From Sphingosinicella flava (lineage in GTDB: Bacteria > Pseudomonadota > Alphaproteobacteria > Sphingomonadales > Sphingomonadaceae), in NCBI RefSeq assembly GCF_016025255.1, contig NZ_CP065592.1, forward strand, positions 539,122-603,121: DNA of 64,000 nt, read 5' to 3'. The position numbers were made by a program, and so were the translations under genes. Position 1 is the stretch's first letter; each line of letters begins with the position of its first letter. The notes under the pieces are model-generated. The model had not been told where the DNA came from and did no database searches. It worked only from the letters and a program-made list of their open reading frames with translations. Of this stretch, positions 26,633 to 33,143 are shown one piece after another.

Positions 26633-26904
26633 GCCGCTTGCTCCAGCTTCTGCTCGGCAGGCGCGCCCTTGAAGCGGGCAACCTCCTGCATGATGACGAA
26701 GGTGCTTTCGGGATGCTTGCCATGAAGGCGGGCGACTTCCGCGCGGGCGCTCTCCATGGTCTTGTGTCGAAAGCGCGGGAGCTTGCCGCCAGCGACCTTC
26801 TTGCTGAGGCCGCGCGGGAGCTTGCGGAAGATTAGAAAGTCGCCGGCAAAATCACGCCAATCGCCGCCCTCGCCTTTGCCCTGGATTTCAGCTTCAGCGC
26901 TCAT
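26629..26904 (-). CDS. Small early phage protein (91 aa)
   Basis: ATG 26904 overlaps the upstream stop (TGATG); a GTG at 26907 is possible. Contains DFLIFRKLPRGLSKKVAGGK and 'ARAEVARLHGKHPESTFVIM', a small alpha/beta protein. Unknown. Confidence 0.6.
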   Translation of the reverse strand: MSAEAEIQGKGEGGDWRDFAGDFLIFRKLPRGLSKKVAGGKLPRFRHKTMESARAEVARLHGKHPESTFVIMQEVARFKGAPAEQKLEQAA

Positions 26905-27245
26905 CACGCATCCACCTTCTTCTCGGCAGCAGCCTTGGGCTGGAACTGCTTGAGGTTGGCGCGACGTTGGGCTTTGATGGCCTCGATTTCGGTCGCTAGT
27001 TTCTTGTTCTCGGCCCGCACAATTCGGAGATCGATCGCAAGCTCGATGCGCCGGTTCAGGTTGAATTCGCGGTCCTCTTTCAGGCCCGCAACTTGCTCGG
27101 AGAGGCTAGACCAGCCTTCAAAATCGACTCCTTGCTCGGAGGGGCTAGACCAGCCTTCAAAATCGACTCCAAGCTCTTTGGCAATCGCATCATATTCAGC
27201 AGCCTTGCGCGCATTCTCGCGGGCGGTTTTGAAGATTGAGAACAT
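26904..27245 (-). CDS. First gene of the leftward early operon, with a 13-residue tandem repeat
   Basis: 113 residues, starting MFSIFKTARENARKAAEYDA. Two adjacent copies of GVDFEGWSS(P/L)SEQ are encoded by a 39-bp tandem duplication (27093-27170). A long charged helix follows (EIEAIKAQRRANLKQF). It begins about 60 bases downstream of the operator-covered promoter at 27305-27335. Unknown function; possibly a coiled-coil partner protein. Confidence 0.65.
   Translation of the reverse strand: MFSIFKTARENARKAAEYDAIAKELGVDFEGWSSPSEQGVDFEGWSSLSEQVAGLKEDREFNLNRRIELAIDLRIVRAENKKLATEIEAIKAQRRANLKQFQPKAAAEKKVDA
27093..27170. repeat. 39-bp tandem duplication inside the first early gene
   Basis: Units 27093-27131 and 27132-27170 differ at one position (agaggct versus ggggct). 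Thirteen codons are duplicated in frame. Confidence 0.9.
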
Positions 27246-27304
27246 CGTGCATCTCCATCAGGAGCCACCGTCTTCGTCCGAAGCTGATCAGGTGGCGATA
27301 GACA

Positions 27305-27359
27305 TACGTATGCGCATACGAATGTAAATAGGCAAGTGCTTTTTATGCGTTCGCGCATT
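27305..27359 (-). promoter_or_regulatory. Leftward early promoter with two operators (pL/OL-like)
   Basis: On the minus strand, a -35 TTGCCT (27335-27330) and a weak -10 CATACG 17 bases on. The 14-bp perfect palindrome CGTATGCGCATACG (27307-27320) covers the -10. A second, imperfect site (27344-27359, TATGCG...GCGCAT) lies upstream. The 16 bases CATTCGTATGCGCATA are identical to those in the rightward promoter at 29600-29615. Confidence 0.7.
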
Positions 27360-27407
27360 TTTATTTTGTCGGGTGTTTCTGCTATCCTCGCGCCGAGGGA
27401 GGATCAG

Positions 27408-27689
27408 ATGCGGGTTTTGAGTCTTGTAGCGGCGGCCGTGCTTGCATCAGCCTGCGAGGGCGATACGCGGCCGGACCAATGGGATGCCTATGTCTATTCG
27501 GATCGCGCTGATATGACGAAGGTCGAGACAATTCGAGGGTTCAAAACCTTCGAACACTGCCAGATCGCCGCAATTGATCGTCTGCGCTCAATGCCAGATC
27601 CGGACGCGGGCGATTATGAGTGTGGTTACAAATGCGGCACCGTCGCGGAGTACGGCGGCTTAAACGTGTGTGAGGAGACGCGGAAGTAG
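27408..27689 (+). CDS. Small prophage lipoprotein-like protein
   Basis: 93 residues from ATG 27408, preceded by GGGAGGA at ribosome-site distance. The N-terminus MRVLSLVAAAVLASACEGD looks like a lipoprotein signal with the cysteine at residue 16. The mature part has six further cysteines at the end region (CQIAA, CGYKCG, CEETRK). It is transcribed against both neighbouring operons, in the immunity region, so it may be expressed in the lysogen and act at the cell surface. No family recognised. Confidence 0.65.
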   Translation: MRVLSLVAAAVLASACEGDTRPDQWDAYVYSDRADMTKVETIRGFKTFEHCQIAAIDRLRSMPDPDAGDYECGYKCGTVAEYGGLNVCEETRK

Positions 27690-27710
27690 GGCAGGGCAGT
27701 AGATACAAAA

Positions 27711-27731
27711 AGCCCCGCGCTAGGCGGGGCT
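27711..27731 (-). terminator. Terminator of the P63C gene
   Basis: Perfect 8-bp stem AGCCCCGC/GCGGGGCT with a 5-base loop. On the minus strand it is followed by TTTTTG, a strong rho-independent signal 49 bases after the P63C stop. It may also stop rightward transcription from the lipoprotein gene. Confidence 0.8.
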
Positions 27732-27779
27732 AATTGCCACTCATCAAGCGGCGAGCGGGGATTGTCTTAAAAGCAGCTG

Positions 27780-28844
27780 CTAAGCACTAGTCAGAAGCAG
27801 AGTAGAATTGTCGCCACCTGGCGGGGCATAATCGTCTGGATATGGCAATAGATAGTTGGAGCCCCATTGCGGGAACTCCTTATCGATGCGCTCCATAAAC
27901 ACTCGCCAGTCGGGCGAATATTTCATGAGCATCACAACTGCTGCCAAATGCTCCCTGAGCTTCGGATGGCCGATATCATCCGTAAGTCGCTGGAACAGCT
28001 TGTGCCGGAGATTTCCGCGTTCGCTGCGCGGCGTCTGGCGATTCAACTCCTCCCACACGCCGGGCGCCAGTCTTCTGTACACGATATTGTTCGTCCAGTG
28101 GCCAATTACGCCAGGTCGCGCATTGCTCTGCTCGTTGAACTCCCAGCCGTTCAGGCGATAGATTTGGCGGTAGAATTCGACGGGAAAAGTAGGGATCCAT
28201 GGCTGAAGCTCTTTGGCCACGAACTTCCGTAGAATCTCCGCAAGCGCGTCCCTCTGCCGATAGTCCTGATAACCGGTGGCTTCATCTACAAGCGCCAAAA
28301 TGCCTACGGTGGCAAAGCCATGCTGAAGAACCGCCGCCCTTTCAGCGAGATGCCTCCGCTGCGCTCCTAATTTCCCTTGATTAGCCGCATCAATGATGAC
28401 GGCACAGATGTCCGGCAGAATCGTCGCCTCGTAGCCATCCGCAGGGTTCCCGCCATGCGGTGGTATGAAGCGAATTGGAGAATTGACGCGCGCGGTTAAG
28501 CCTCTGATATCAACCCCTTTTTCAGCTAAACTTGTCATCAATTCGGCAATTCGGCGCGCGCCAGATTTCCCGCCGCCGAGCGACAGGCCAATACCCCCCT
28601 GCAATCCTCGTTGGGCTAAGACGCGCGTGCCGTCGCCCAGCACGTAGCAGGGAATCTCAATGTCCCCGATGCGTAAGGGCCTGTCGGGGGCACCGTACTT
28701 AGCCAGAACAGGCTGTGCTTTGCCTTCCCCAGCCCAGCGAGTCATCGCCGCGATGCGTGCGCTCTCCGACCGCTGTTCCTTCGTTAGTCTTTGCGCCCGC
28801 ACTTTGCCCCCCTTCGCAGATGCTTCTTTACGCATTTCGTCCAT
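27780..28844 (-). CDS. P63C-domain protein
   Basis: 354 residues from ATG 28844, preceded by AGAGG; longer in-frame starts (28874, 29159) lack a ribosome site or enter the repressor gene. A basic Ala/Lys/Arg-rich N-terminus (ASAKGGKVRAQRLTKEQRS) is followed by the P63C domain: DIEIPCYVLGDGTRVLAQRG, 'YEATILPDICAVIIDAANQG', TVGILALVDEATGYQ and a 'FPVEFYRQIYRLNGW' block. P63C proteins occur in phages and mobile elements; their role is not established. Its promoter region carries a separate perfect palindrome. Confidence 0.85.
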   Translation of the reverse strand: MDEMRKEASAKGGKVRAQRLTKEQRSESARIAAMTRWAGEGKAQPVLAKYGAPDRPLRIGDIEIPCYVLGDGTRVLAQRGLQGGIGLSLGGGKSGARRIAELMTSLAEKGVDIRGLTARVNSPIRFIPPHGGNPADGYEATILPDICAVIIDAANQGKLGAQRRHLAERAAVLQHGFATVGILALVDEATGYQDYRQRDALAEILRKFVAKELQPWIPTFPVEFYRQIYRLNGWEFNEQSNARPGVIGHWTNNIVYRRLAPGVWEELNRQTPRSERGNLRHKLFQRLTDDIGHPKLREHLAAVVMLMKYSPDWRVFMERIDKEFPQWGSNYLLPYPDDYAPPGGDNSTLLLTSA

Positions 28845-28880
28845 AGCCAACCTCTTTGCGTTGTTAGCACGCATAGAACA

Positions 28881-28897
28881 TGCGTAGTGACTACGCA
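28881..28897. promoter_or_regulatory. 17-bp palindrome upstream of the P63C gene (candidate operator)
   Basis: TGCGTAGT-G-ACTACGCA, perfect 8-bp arms around one base, centred 45 bases before the P63C start. It differs from the TATGCGCATA operators of the immunity switch, so it may bind another regulator or the P63C protein itself. Confidence 0.6.
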
Positions 28898-29058
28898 ACA
28901 AGATTGCGATGGTTCGTCCAATAGGAATTTTCCTACAGCTCCGAATCGGTGTAAAAGAACAAAATAAGAACAACGATTCGGGTGCGGTATGGCTGATTTG
29001 CTGCTGGATGAGCCAGCTTGTGGAGAGGGTTGCCAGGAGTGTTCGCTGCGTTGCGCAA

Positions 29059-29532
29059 CTATCGTGATTGCAATGGCCGATCTTCGCCGCCGTCACGAGC
29101 TGACGCTTCGCGAACTTTCTTGCGCAAAGCGGCCCGGCCTTTTGGAGGATTTGAGGCAAATTGAAGAGCAGCTGGAAAGCTCTTCGCGAGCTTTTGCGCG
29201 CGCCCGTCTTGGTCCGGGTCTACATCGATCGTCTCTAAAAGCCCTGCAAACACCTCTGTCAGCACGTCTTCATTAGGAAGCGTGATGCCGGGGCCTGGTG
29301 GAAGGTTCTTAACAGGCGCTTCTTCCGATAGTTTTTGCTTTAGAAACTCCTTGGGCGTCACCCCGGCAAGGTCGGCGAGGTCCGTAAGGGCCGATCCCCT
29401 TGGCACAGACAGAATGCCCCATCTCGAAACAGTGCCCTGGCTCACACCCAGTCTATCGGCGAACACTGTCTGGTCCTCTTTCAGGCGCCGAAGCAGGGCT
29501 TGCACATTGTGATAGAGAATCGGGTGTTTCAT
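29059..29532 (-). CDS. Phage repressor-like HTH protein
   Basis: 157 residues from ATG 29532; upstream in-frame ATGs at 29538 and 29544 lie in an operator. An XRE-type helix-turn-helix (VFADRLGVSQGTVSRWGIL, residues about 18-36) is followed by an acidic linker and a C-terminal helical region. There is no recognisable LexA-type peptidase domain, so it would not be inactivated by classical RecA-stimulated self-cleavage. It is divergent from the Cro-like gene with three palindromic sites between them, the position of a CI-type repressor. Confidence 0.8.
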   Translation of the reverse strand: MKHPILYHNVQALLRRLKEDQTVFADRLGVSQGTVSRWGILSVPRGSALTDLADLAGVTPKEFLKQKLSEEAPVKNLPPGPGITLPNEDVLTEVFAGLLETIDVDPDQDGRAQKLAKSFPAALQFASNPPKGRAALRKKVREASARDGGEDRPLQSR

Positions 29533-29619
29533 GCGCATGCGCATACAACCGGCTTAAAAGAACACCTATTCGCAAACGCATAAAGCCTATTGCGCTTTGC
29601 ATTCGTATGCGCATATACA
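29530..29619. promoter_or_regulatory. Divergent immunity control region with three operators
   Basis: Site 1 at 29531-29546 (ATGCGCATGCGCAT), site 2 at 29567-29582 (TATTCG...CGCATA) and site 3 around TATGCGCATA at 29606-29615. The rightward promoter is TTGCGC (29590-29595), an 18-base spacer and TATACA (29614-29619); site 3 fills the spacer edge. The -10 ends 6 bases before the ATG of the Cro-like gene, so its transcript is probably leaderless. Confidence 0.7.
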
Positions 29620-29625
29620 TTAAAC

Positions 29626-29868
29626 ATGAGCATCGTCAGAGAGACCCGATTAGCATTAGGGCTTTCGCAAGCTGATCTTGCGGCCAAGCTCGGCGTCCAT
29701 CAAACAACGGTCAGCCGTTTCGAAACAGGAGACCTGCCAGTCGACGAGCGCACACAGCTCGCGCTGGAGGCCCTGATCGCGCGCAATAAGCCGGTCGCCA
29801 AGTTGAACAAGTCCAGCCGCCCTTTCCCCTCCCCATCCACTGGGAAGACTGAGGCAGCAGCGGCATGA
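29626..29868 (+). CDS. Cro-like HTH regulator
   Basis: 80 residues from ATG 29626. The XRE helix-turn-helix is clear: RLALGLSQADLAAKLGVHQT with the recognition helix TTVSRFETG. A Pro/Ser-rich tail follows. It is first in the rightward early operon, opposite the repressor, and probably shuts off repressor synthesis or tunes early expression. ATGA overlap to the next small gene. Confidence 0.8.
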   Translation: MSIVRETRLALGLSQADLAAKLGVHQTTVSRFETGDLPVDERTQLALEALIARNKPVAKLNKSSRPFPSPSTGKTEAAAA

Positions 29869-30041
29869 CGCGGCTGTCCTCGACCCTGACACCATCTCAC
29901 AATGGCGCAAGCGCATCCATCCAGCATATGCCGCGCGTAGAAGTCCTTTCGGGTGCGATCATCATTCGCGGAGGCAGTAGGCCCGGCCGCTATATCTACA
30001 TCCCCATTGAGGCGGCACGCGCTGTCGCCGGGGGGCGGTAG
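29865..30041 (+). CDS. Small rightward early protein (58 aa)
   Basis: ATGA overlap with the Cro-like gene; the stop TAG directly abuts the next ATG. Contains 'VEVLSGAIIIRGGSRPGRYI' and ends AARAVAGGR, a small beta-rich protein. Unknown. Confidence 0.55.
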   Translation: MTRLSSTLTPSHNGASASIQHMPRVEVLSGAIIIRGGSRPGRYIYIPIEAARAVAGGR

Positions 30042-30374
30042 ATGCGCCGTCTCTCCCGCCTGTTCGGAAAGAAGCCAATCGACAAGCGGCTTTACGATGA
30101 AGCCGATCCTGATCTGGTCGAATCCATCTTCTCCCAACTTCTCGCCGACGCTCCAGGGGGTATGTCGGCAAGCTCCGTCCCCAGCGGCAATCCTTCCCCG
30201 CCCGCTGGGGGCGTTGAGCCTTCTTCCGGTGCCGATTTTCCCTCCTGCGGCACCACGGTCCCCGGTGTCACGGCCAAGTGCGCCGGGGACATCAATCCCG
30301 AGCGTGAGCGCGACTGGCGCTGGCTCAATGCTTTTCCCATCCCCCATAGTCAGAAGGTTATCGGCGATGACTAG
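30042..30374 (+). CDS. Rightward early protein with Pro/Ser-rich centre (110 aa)
   Basis: Starts immediately after the previous stop (TAGATG). Basic N-terminus MRRLSRLFGKKPIDKRLYDE, then a Pro/Gly/Ser-rich linker, then 'NPERERDWRWLNAFPIPHS'. Unknown function. Confidence 0.55.
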   Translation: MRRLSRLFGKKPIDKRLYDEADPDLVESIFSQLLADAPGGMSASSVPSGNPSPPAGGVEPSSGADFPSCGTTVPGVTAKCAGDINPERERDWRWLNAFPIPHSQKVIGDD

Positions 30375-30819
30375 TCCGACAATCCACGGCAAACGGGCCG
30401 TGTTTTCCGCTTCCGCCGTTTTGGATGCGATTGCCTCCGATCTGGCGCTGATCAAGACCCAAGACAAGCTCACCTTCGCGGACATTGGCGCCGTTCTCGG
30501 GCGCAGCGAGGACCAGGCTGCCAAATATTGCGATGGCAGCGCGGCGATGGACGCCGTCACGTTCGCGCGCGGCAAGCGAGAGTGGGGGAAGCGCTTCACT
30601 GGTTCCTATGACCGGCTTTGCGAAGAAACGGGGCGGGCCAACCAGCTTTCCGACCGGTCCGCGACGAACAAGATTCTAGCAGCCGCTTTCTCTCTTTCAC
30701 TTGCCCTTGAAGACGATGGCGAGATCGATCTTGAAGAGGTTCGCCAGAACAGGGGCGCCTTGGAGAATGCCCGCGCCGCCATTGATGCGCAGCTTGCCAA
30801 GCTGGTGAGGGCGGCATGA
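30367..30819 (+). CDS. HTH regulator-like early protein (150 aa)
   Basis: ATG 30367 overlaps the previous gene by 8 bases. The region LTFADIGAVLGRSEDQAAKY followed by 'MDAVTFARGKREWG' has helix-turn-helix character (residues about 36-70). A C-terminal helix rich in Glu follows. By position it could be a CII-like regulator, but this is inference only. Confidence 0.6.
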   Translation: MTSPTIHGKRAVFSASAVLDAIASDLALIKTQDKLTFADIGAVLGRSEDQAAKYCDGSAAMDAVTFARGKREWGKRFTGSYDRLCEETGRANQLSDRSATNKILAAAFSLSLALEDDGEIDLEEVRQNRGALENARAAIDAQLAKLVRAA

Positions 30820-30950
30820 TGCGCCGCGACCAATATAACATCAGGCGCCTCAGCAGGTTCAGCTACGACAAGCTAACGCGCCGCGAAAGGGTCATCCTCG
30901 CGCTTGCTCTTCATCGTGAAGGCCAGCGCAATCAGCAGGAGGCCGCTTGA
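30816..30950 (+). CDS. Micro-protein (44 aa)
   Basis: ATGATG start overlapping the previous stop. Basic helical sequence, 'SYDKLTRRERVILALALHRE'. Its stop overlaps the next TTG start (TTGA). Unknown. Confidence 0.5.
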   Translation: MMRRDQYNIRRLSRFSYDKLTRRERVILALALHREGQRNQQEAA

Positions 30951-31093
30951 GTGCTGGAACCTTCATCGCAACTTGCATCAGAAAATCCCGCGACGAGCTT
31001 CTCTCCGCCAATGTCGAGAGCGCGGCAAAGCAGCATCAAATCCCTGTCGAATGGGCGCGCTTCTACATCTCTCCATTTCAGCCCTCGCGCTGA
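30947..31093 (+). CDS. Micro-protein (48 aa)
   Basis: A TTG start overlaps the previous stop as TTGA. The product begins MSAGTFIATCIRKSRDELLS and ends in 'WARFYISPFQPSR'. Supported by the overlap only; a GTG in another frame at 30951 is the alternative. Confidence 0.45.
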   Translation: MSAGTFIATCIRKSRDELLSANVESAAKQHQIPVEWARFYISPFQPSR

Positions 31094-31105
31094 CGAGGCG
31101 CGACT

Positions 31106-31348
31106 GTGACAGCCGCAAAGCCCATCACTCTGACCAGCCAAGCCTCTTCCGACTGGAAGAAGTGGCCGCGCAACCGGCATTGGGATGGGCACGACCTAGA
31201 CGAGGTGCAGGTGATGTTCGCCTTCTCGAACAAGGCCGCTCCCGAGCGCACGTATCTGGCCAAACAACTGAACTGGAAGGGCTTCAACGACGAGACCCGG
31301 ATCACCTGGTTCAAGGTCGTGAAGGCTTATGAGGGAGATGGGGAATGA
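31106..31348 (+). CDS. Small rightward early protein (80 aa)
   Basis: GTG start. 'WKKWPRNRHWDGHDLDEVQV' and 'LNWKGFNDETRITWFKVV' give a compact alpha/beta protein. ATGA overlap with the following micro-gene. Unknown. Confidence 0.6.
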   Translation: MTAAKPITLTSQASSDWKKWPRNRHWDGHDLDEVQVMFAFSNKAAPERTYLAKQLNWKGFNDETRITWFKVVKAYEGDGE

Positions 31349-31461
31349 TCGATCGCCTGCCTTACAGCATCAACGTGCCGCTCAGCCTCTTCATCCGCAA
31401 GCTGAAGCGCAAGTACGTCTATTCACCGGCAGCCAAGCGCGCTGCCAAGCGGAGAGCCTGA
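31345..31461 (+). CDS. Basic micro-protein (38 aa)
   Basis: ATGA overlap with the previous gene. Starts MIDRLPYSINVPLSLFIRKL and continues with a Lys/Arg-rich tail (KRAAKRRA). It could bind nucleic acid; nothing more can be said. Confidence 0.5.
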   Translation: MIDRLPYSINVPLSLFIRKLKRKYVYSPAAKRAAKRRA

Positions 31462-31463
31462 GT

Positions 31464-31592
31464 ATGGCTGTCATCGGCGTGTTCGTCTGTGCGGGCTTCT
31501 GCTCCTACCATGTCTCCCAGCGTCAATGGGCCACCGCCGTTTGGTGCGGCTTTATGACGCTGCTCTGCCTCGCCAACGTGGTGAGGGCCTAA
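31464..31592 (+). CDS. Small membrane protein (42 aa)
   Basis: Two short hydrophobic stretches, MAVIGVFVCAGFCSY and WCGFMTLLCLANVVRA. The start is 2 bases after the previous stop. A small inner-membrane protein of unknown role. Confidence 0.5.
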   Translation: MAVIGVFVCAGFCSYHVSQRQWATAVWCGFMTLLCLANVVRA

Positions 31593-31595
31593 CCT

Positions 31596-31946
31596 ATGGC
31601 CGGGGGGATAGAGCTACCATTCCCGCACAAGGTGCTTTGGCCTAATAAACGAGGCCACTGGGGCACTGTATCACGCGAGCGGAAGAAACATCGTGGGTGG
31701 GCTGAACTCTCGGCCCGGGCTGAAGGCTGGAAGGCTCCAGAGGGCACTATCCGCCTTGCCTACACCGTCCACCCCAAGACCCGTAATCCAATTGACAAGG
31801 ACAACGCCATCGCTGCGATGAAGGCGTACCAGGACGGCATCGCCGCTGCTCTCAAGGTCGATGACAGCACCTTTGAGGAGCCCACCATCACGTTCGCCGA
31901 GCCCCGCAAGGGTGGCGCCGTCATTGTGCATGTGGAGGCGATGTGA
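31596..31946 (+). CDS. RusA-like Holliday junction resolvase
   Basis: 116 residues. The active-site acidic cluster pattern of RusA, D-x-DN...D...DD, is present in PIDKDNAIAAMKAYQDGIAA followed by LKVDDSTF. The N-terminal 'LPFPHKVLWPNKRGHW' matches the substrate-binding start of the family. It would cut branched DNA before packaging. GTGA overlap with the next gene. Confidence 0.75.
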   Translation: MAGGIELPFPHKVLWPNKRGHWGTVSRERKKHRGWAELSARAEGWKAPEGTIRLAYTVHPKTRNPIDKDNAIAAMKAYQDGIAAALKVDDSTFEEPTITFAEPRKGGAVIVHVEAM

Positions 31947-32524
31947 ATAGCGCAGACATCATTCGCCGCATGATAGAAGCCGGGTGCCCGGCCGACCTAA
32001 TCGCGGATGTAGCCCTACTTGCCGGTGAGGTTTCAGCGCTGGAACGCCGCCGCGCTGCGGACGCACAACGTCAAAAGGATAAGAGGGAGAGGGACAGGGG
32101 CGATGGCGATAGTCACGTTACGTCACGTGACAGCCGTGATGTCACAGACGAACCTCTTGATAAAGAAAAGTCCCCCACACCCCCTAAAGAAATTAATCTC
32201 TTTGAAGAGAAAATAACAACACCGCGCGCACGTAAGGGCTCGGCTTCGGCTTTCCCTTGCCCAGATGGCGTAGACCCCCAGCATTGGGAGGACTTTCTCG
32301 CCAACCGGAAAGCCAAGCGGCTCACCAACACCCCCACGGCGCATCGGGGTATTCTGAAATCCATTTCCGAGCTTTCGGACGATGAGTGGCCCCCTGGCCG
32401 TCTTGTCCAATTCGCGGCCGAAAACGGCTGGGGTTCAATCAACGATCCACGGACAAGTTACAGGAGCATCGGGAATGGCAACCGACCTCATCACGACCGG
32501 AAAAGCGGATGGCTCAATGCGTGA
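31943..32524 (+). CDS. Phage replication-type protein (193 aa)
   Basis: GTG start overlapping the rusA-like stop. An N-terminal helical part (DIIRRMIEAGCPADLIADVA) leads to a charged, Arg/Asp-rich linker. The C-terminal domain has 'PDGVDPQHWEDFLANRKAKR' and 'AHRGILKSISELSDDEWPPG', as in replication-initiator C-termini of many siphoviral and podoviral phages. The exact role is uncertain. Confidence 0.6.
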   Translation: MNSADIIRRMIEAGCPADLIADVALLAGEVSALERRRAADAQRQKDKRERDRGDGDSHVTSRDSRDVTDEPLDKEKSPTPPKEINLFEEKITTPRARKGSASAFPCPDGVDPQHWEDFLANRKAKRLTNTPTAHRGILKSISELSDDEWPPGRLVQFAAENGWGSINDPRTSYRSIGNGNRPHHDRKSGWLNA

Positions 32525-33143
32525 GCTTGCCCGCCTTGCCCTGTCGACCGACTGGACTTCCGAAAAGGGCATGGCGGTTCTGAACGGAGCCGACCCTCAG
32601 GACGCGATCGCCGCATACGAATCTGGGCTGAAACCGCTTGCCGAAGCCGAGCCCAATTTCGACGGCCCTGGTAGCAAGGGATTGCGCGACTGGCTCAAGC
32701 CGATCGGCATGAAAATATCCCCGAGCATGGCGCCTGAAGTCTGCTCGACATGGCTCACAGCCGTTGTGATGGCGCTAAGCGATTTCCCGGCCAAGGCGGC
32801 AACGCAGGCGGCGCGCAACGCCATCCGGACGCCCATGCAATTCCTGAACGAGGTGGACGGCCACGTTCGGGCGGAAGCGGAAAAGCTCATGGACGCGCAC
32901 CGCTACGCCCTTCGCCGCCTGCGCTGGATGCAGGAGGATATTCAACGCGCCGCCAAGCCCGAACAGCCGCAGATCGCTAGCCCAGGTGAGGATGGCCGCC
33001 CTCTCACGAATGATGAAATCCGCGCGCTCTCCGGATCATTCCGCCGCATCGGCCTGACGAACGGCTGGCTTACGCAAGAGCAGATCGACGCGGCGGAGGC
33101 TGAAACAGCACCCCCTCTCGACATAACGAAGGACGCAGCATGA
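32475..33143 (+). CDS. Phage replication-region protein (222 aa)
   Basis: ATG 32475 has an AGGAGC ribosome site and lies 50 bases inside the previous gene; an alternative ATG at 32517 would overlap by only 8. Helical protein with 'LRDWLKPIGMKISPSMAPEV' and 'FPAKAATQAARNAIRTPMQF'. It resembles the helical accessory proteins next to phage replication genes. It overlaps the methyltransferase start as ATGA. Confidence 0.6.
   Translation: MATDLITTGKADGSMRELARLALSTDWTSEKGMAVLNGADPQDAIAAYESGLKPLAEAEPNFDGPGSKGLRDWLKPIGMKISPSMAPEVCSTWLTAVVMALSDFPAKAATQAARNAIRTPMQFLNEVDGHVRAEAEKLMDAHRYALRRLRWMQEDIQRAAKPEQPQIASPGEDGRPLTNDEIRALSGSFRRIGLTNGWLTQEQIDAAEAETAPPLDITKDAA

Noticed and set aside
28989-29276. Plus-strand frame of 95 codons opposite the repressor 3' end
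   Set aside because: Mostly antisense to the repressor, no ribosome site, no domain; likely a shadow frame.
29626-29868. Cro-like protein as a HigA-type or plasmid regulator
   Set aside because: Gene order (divergent repressor, operators between, rightward early operon) fits a phage lytic-switch regulator better.
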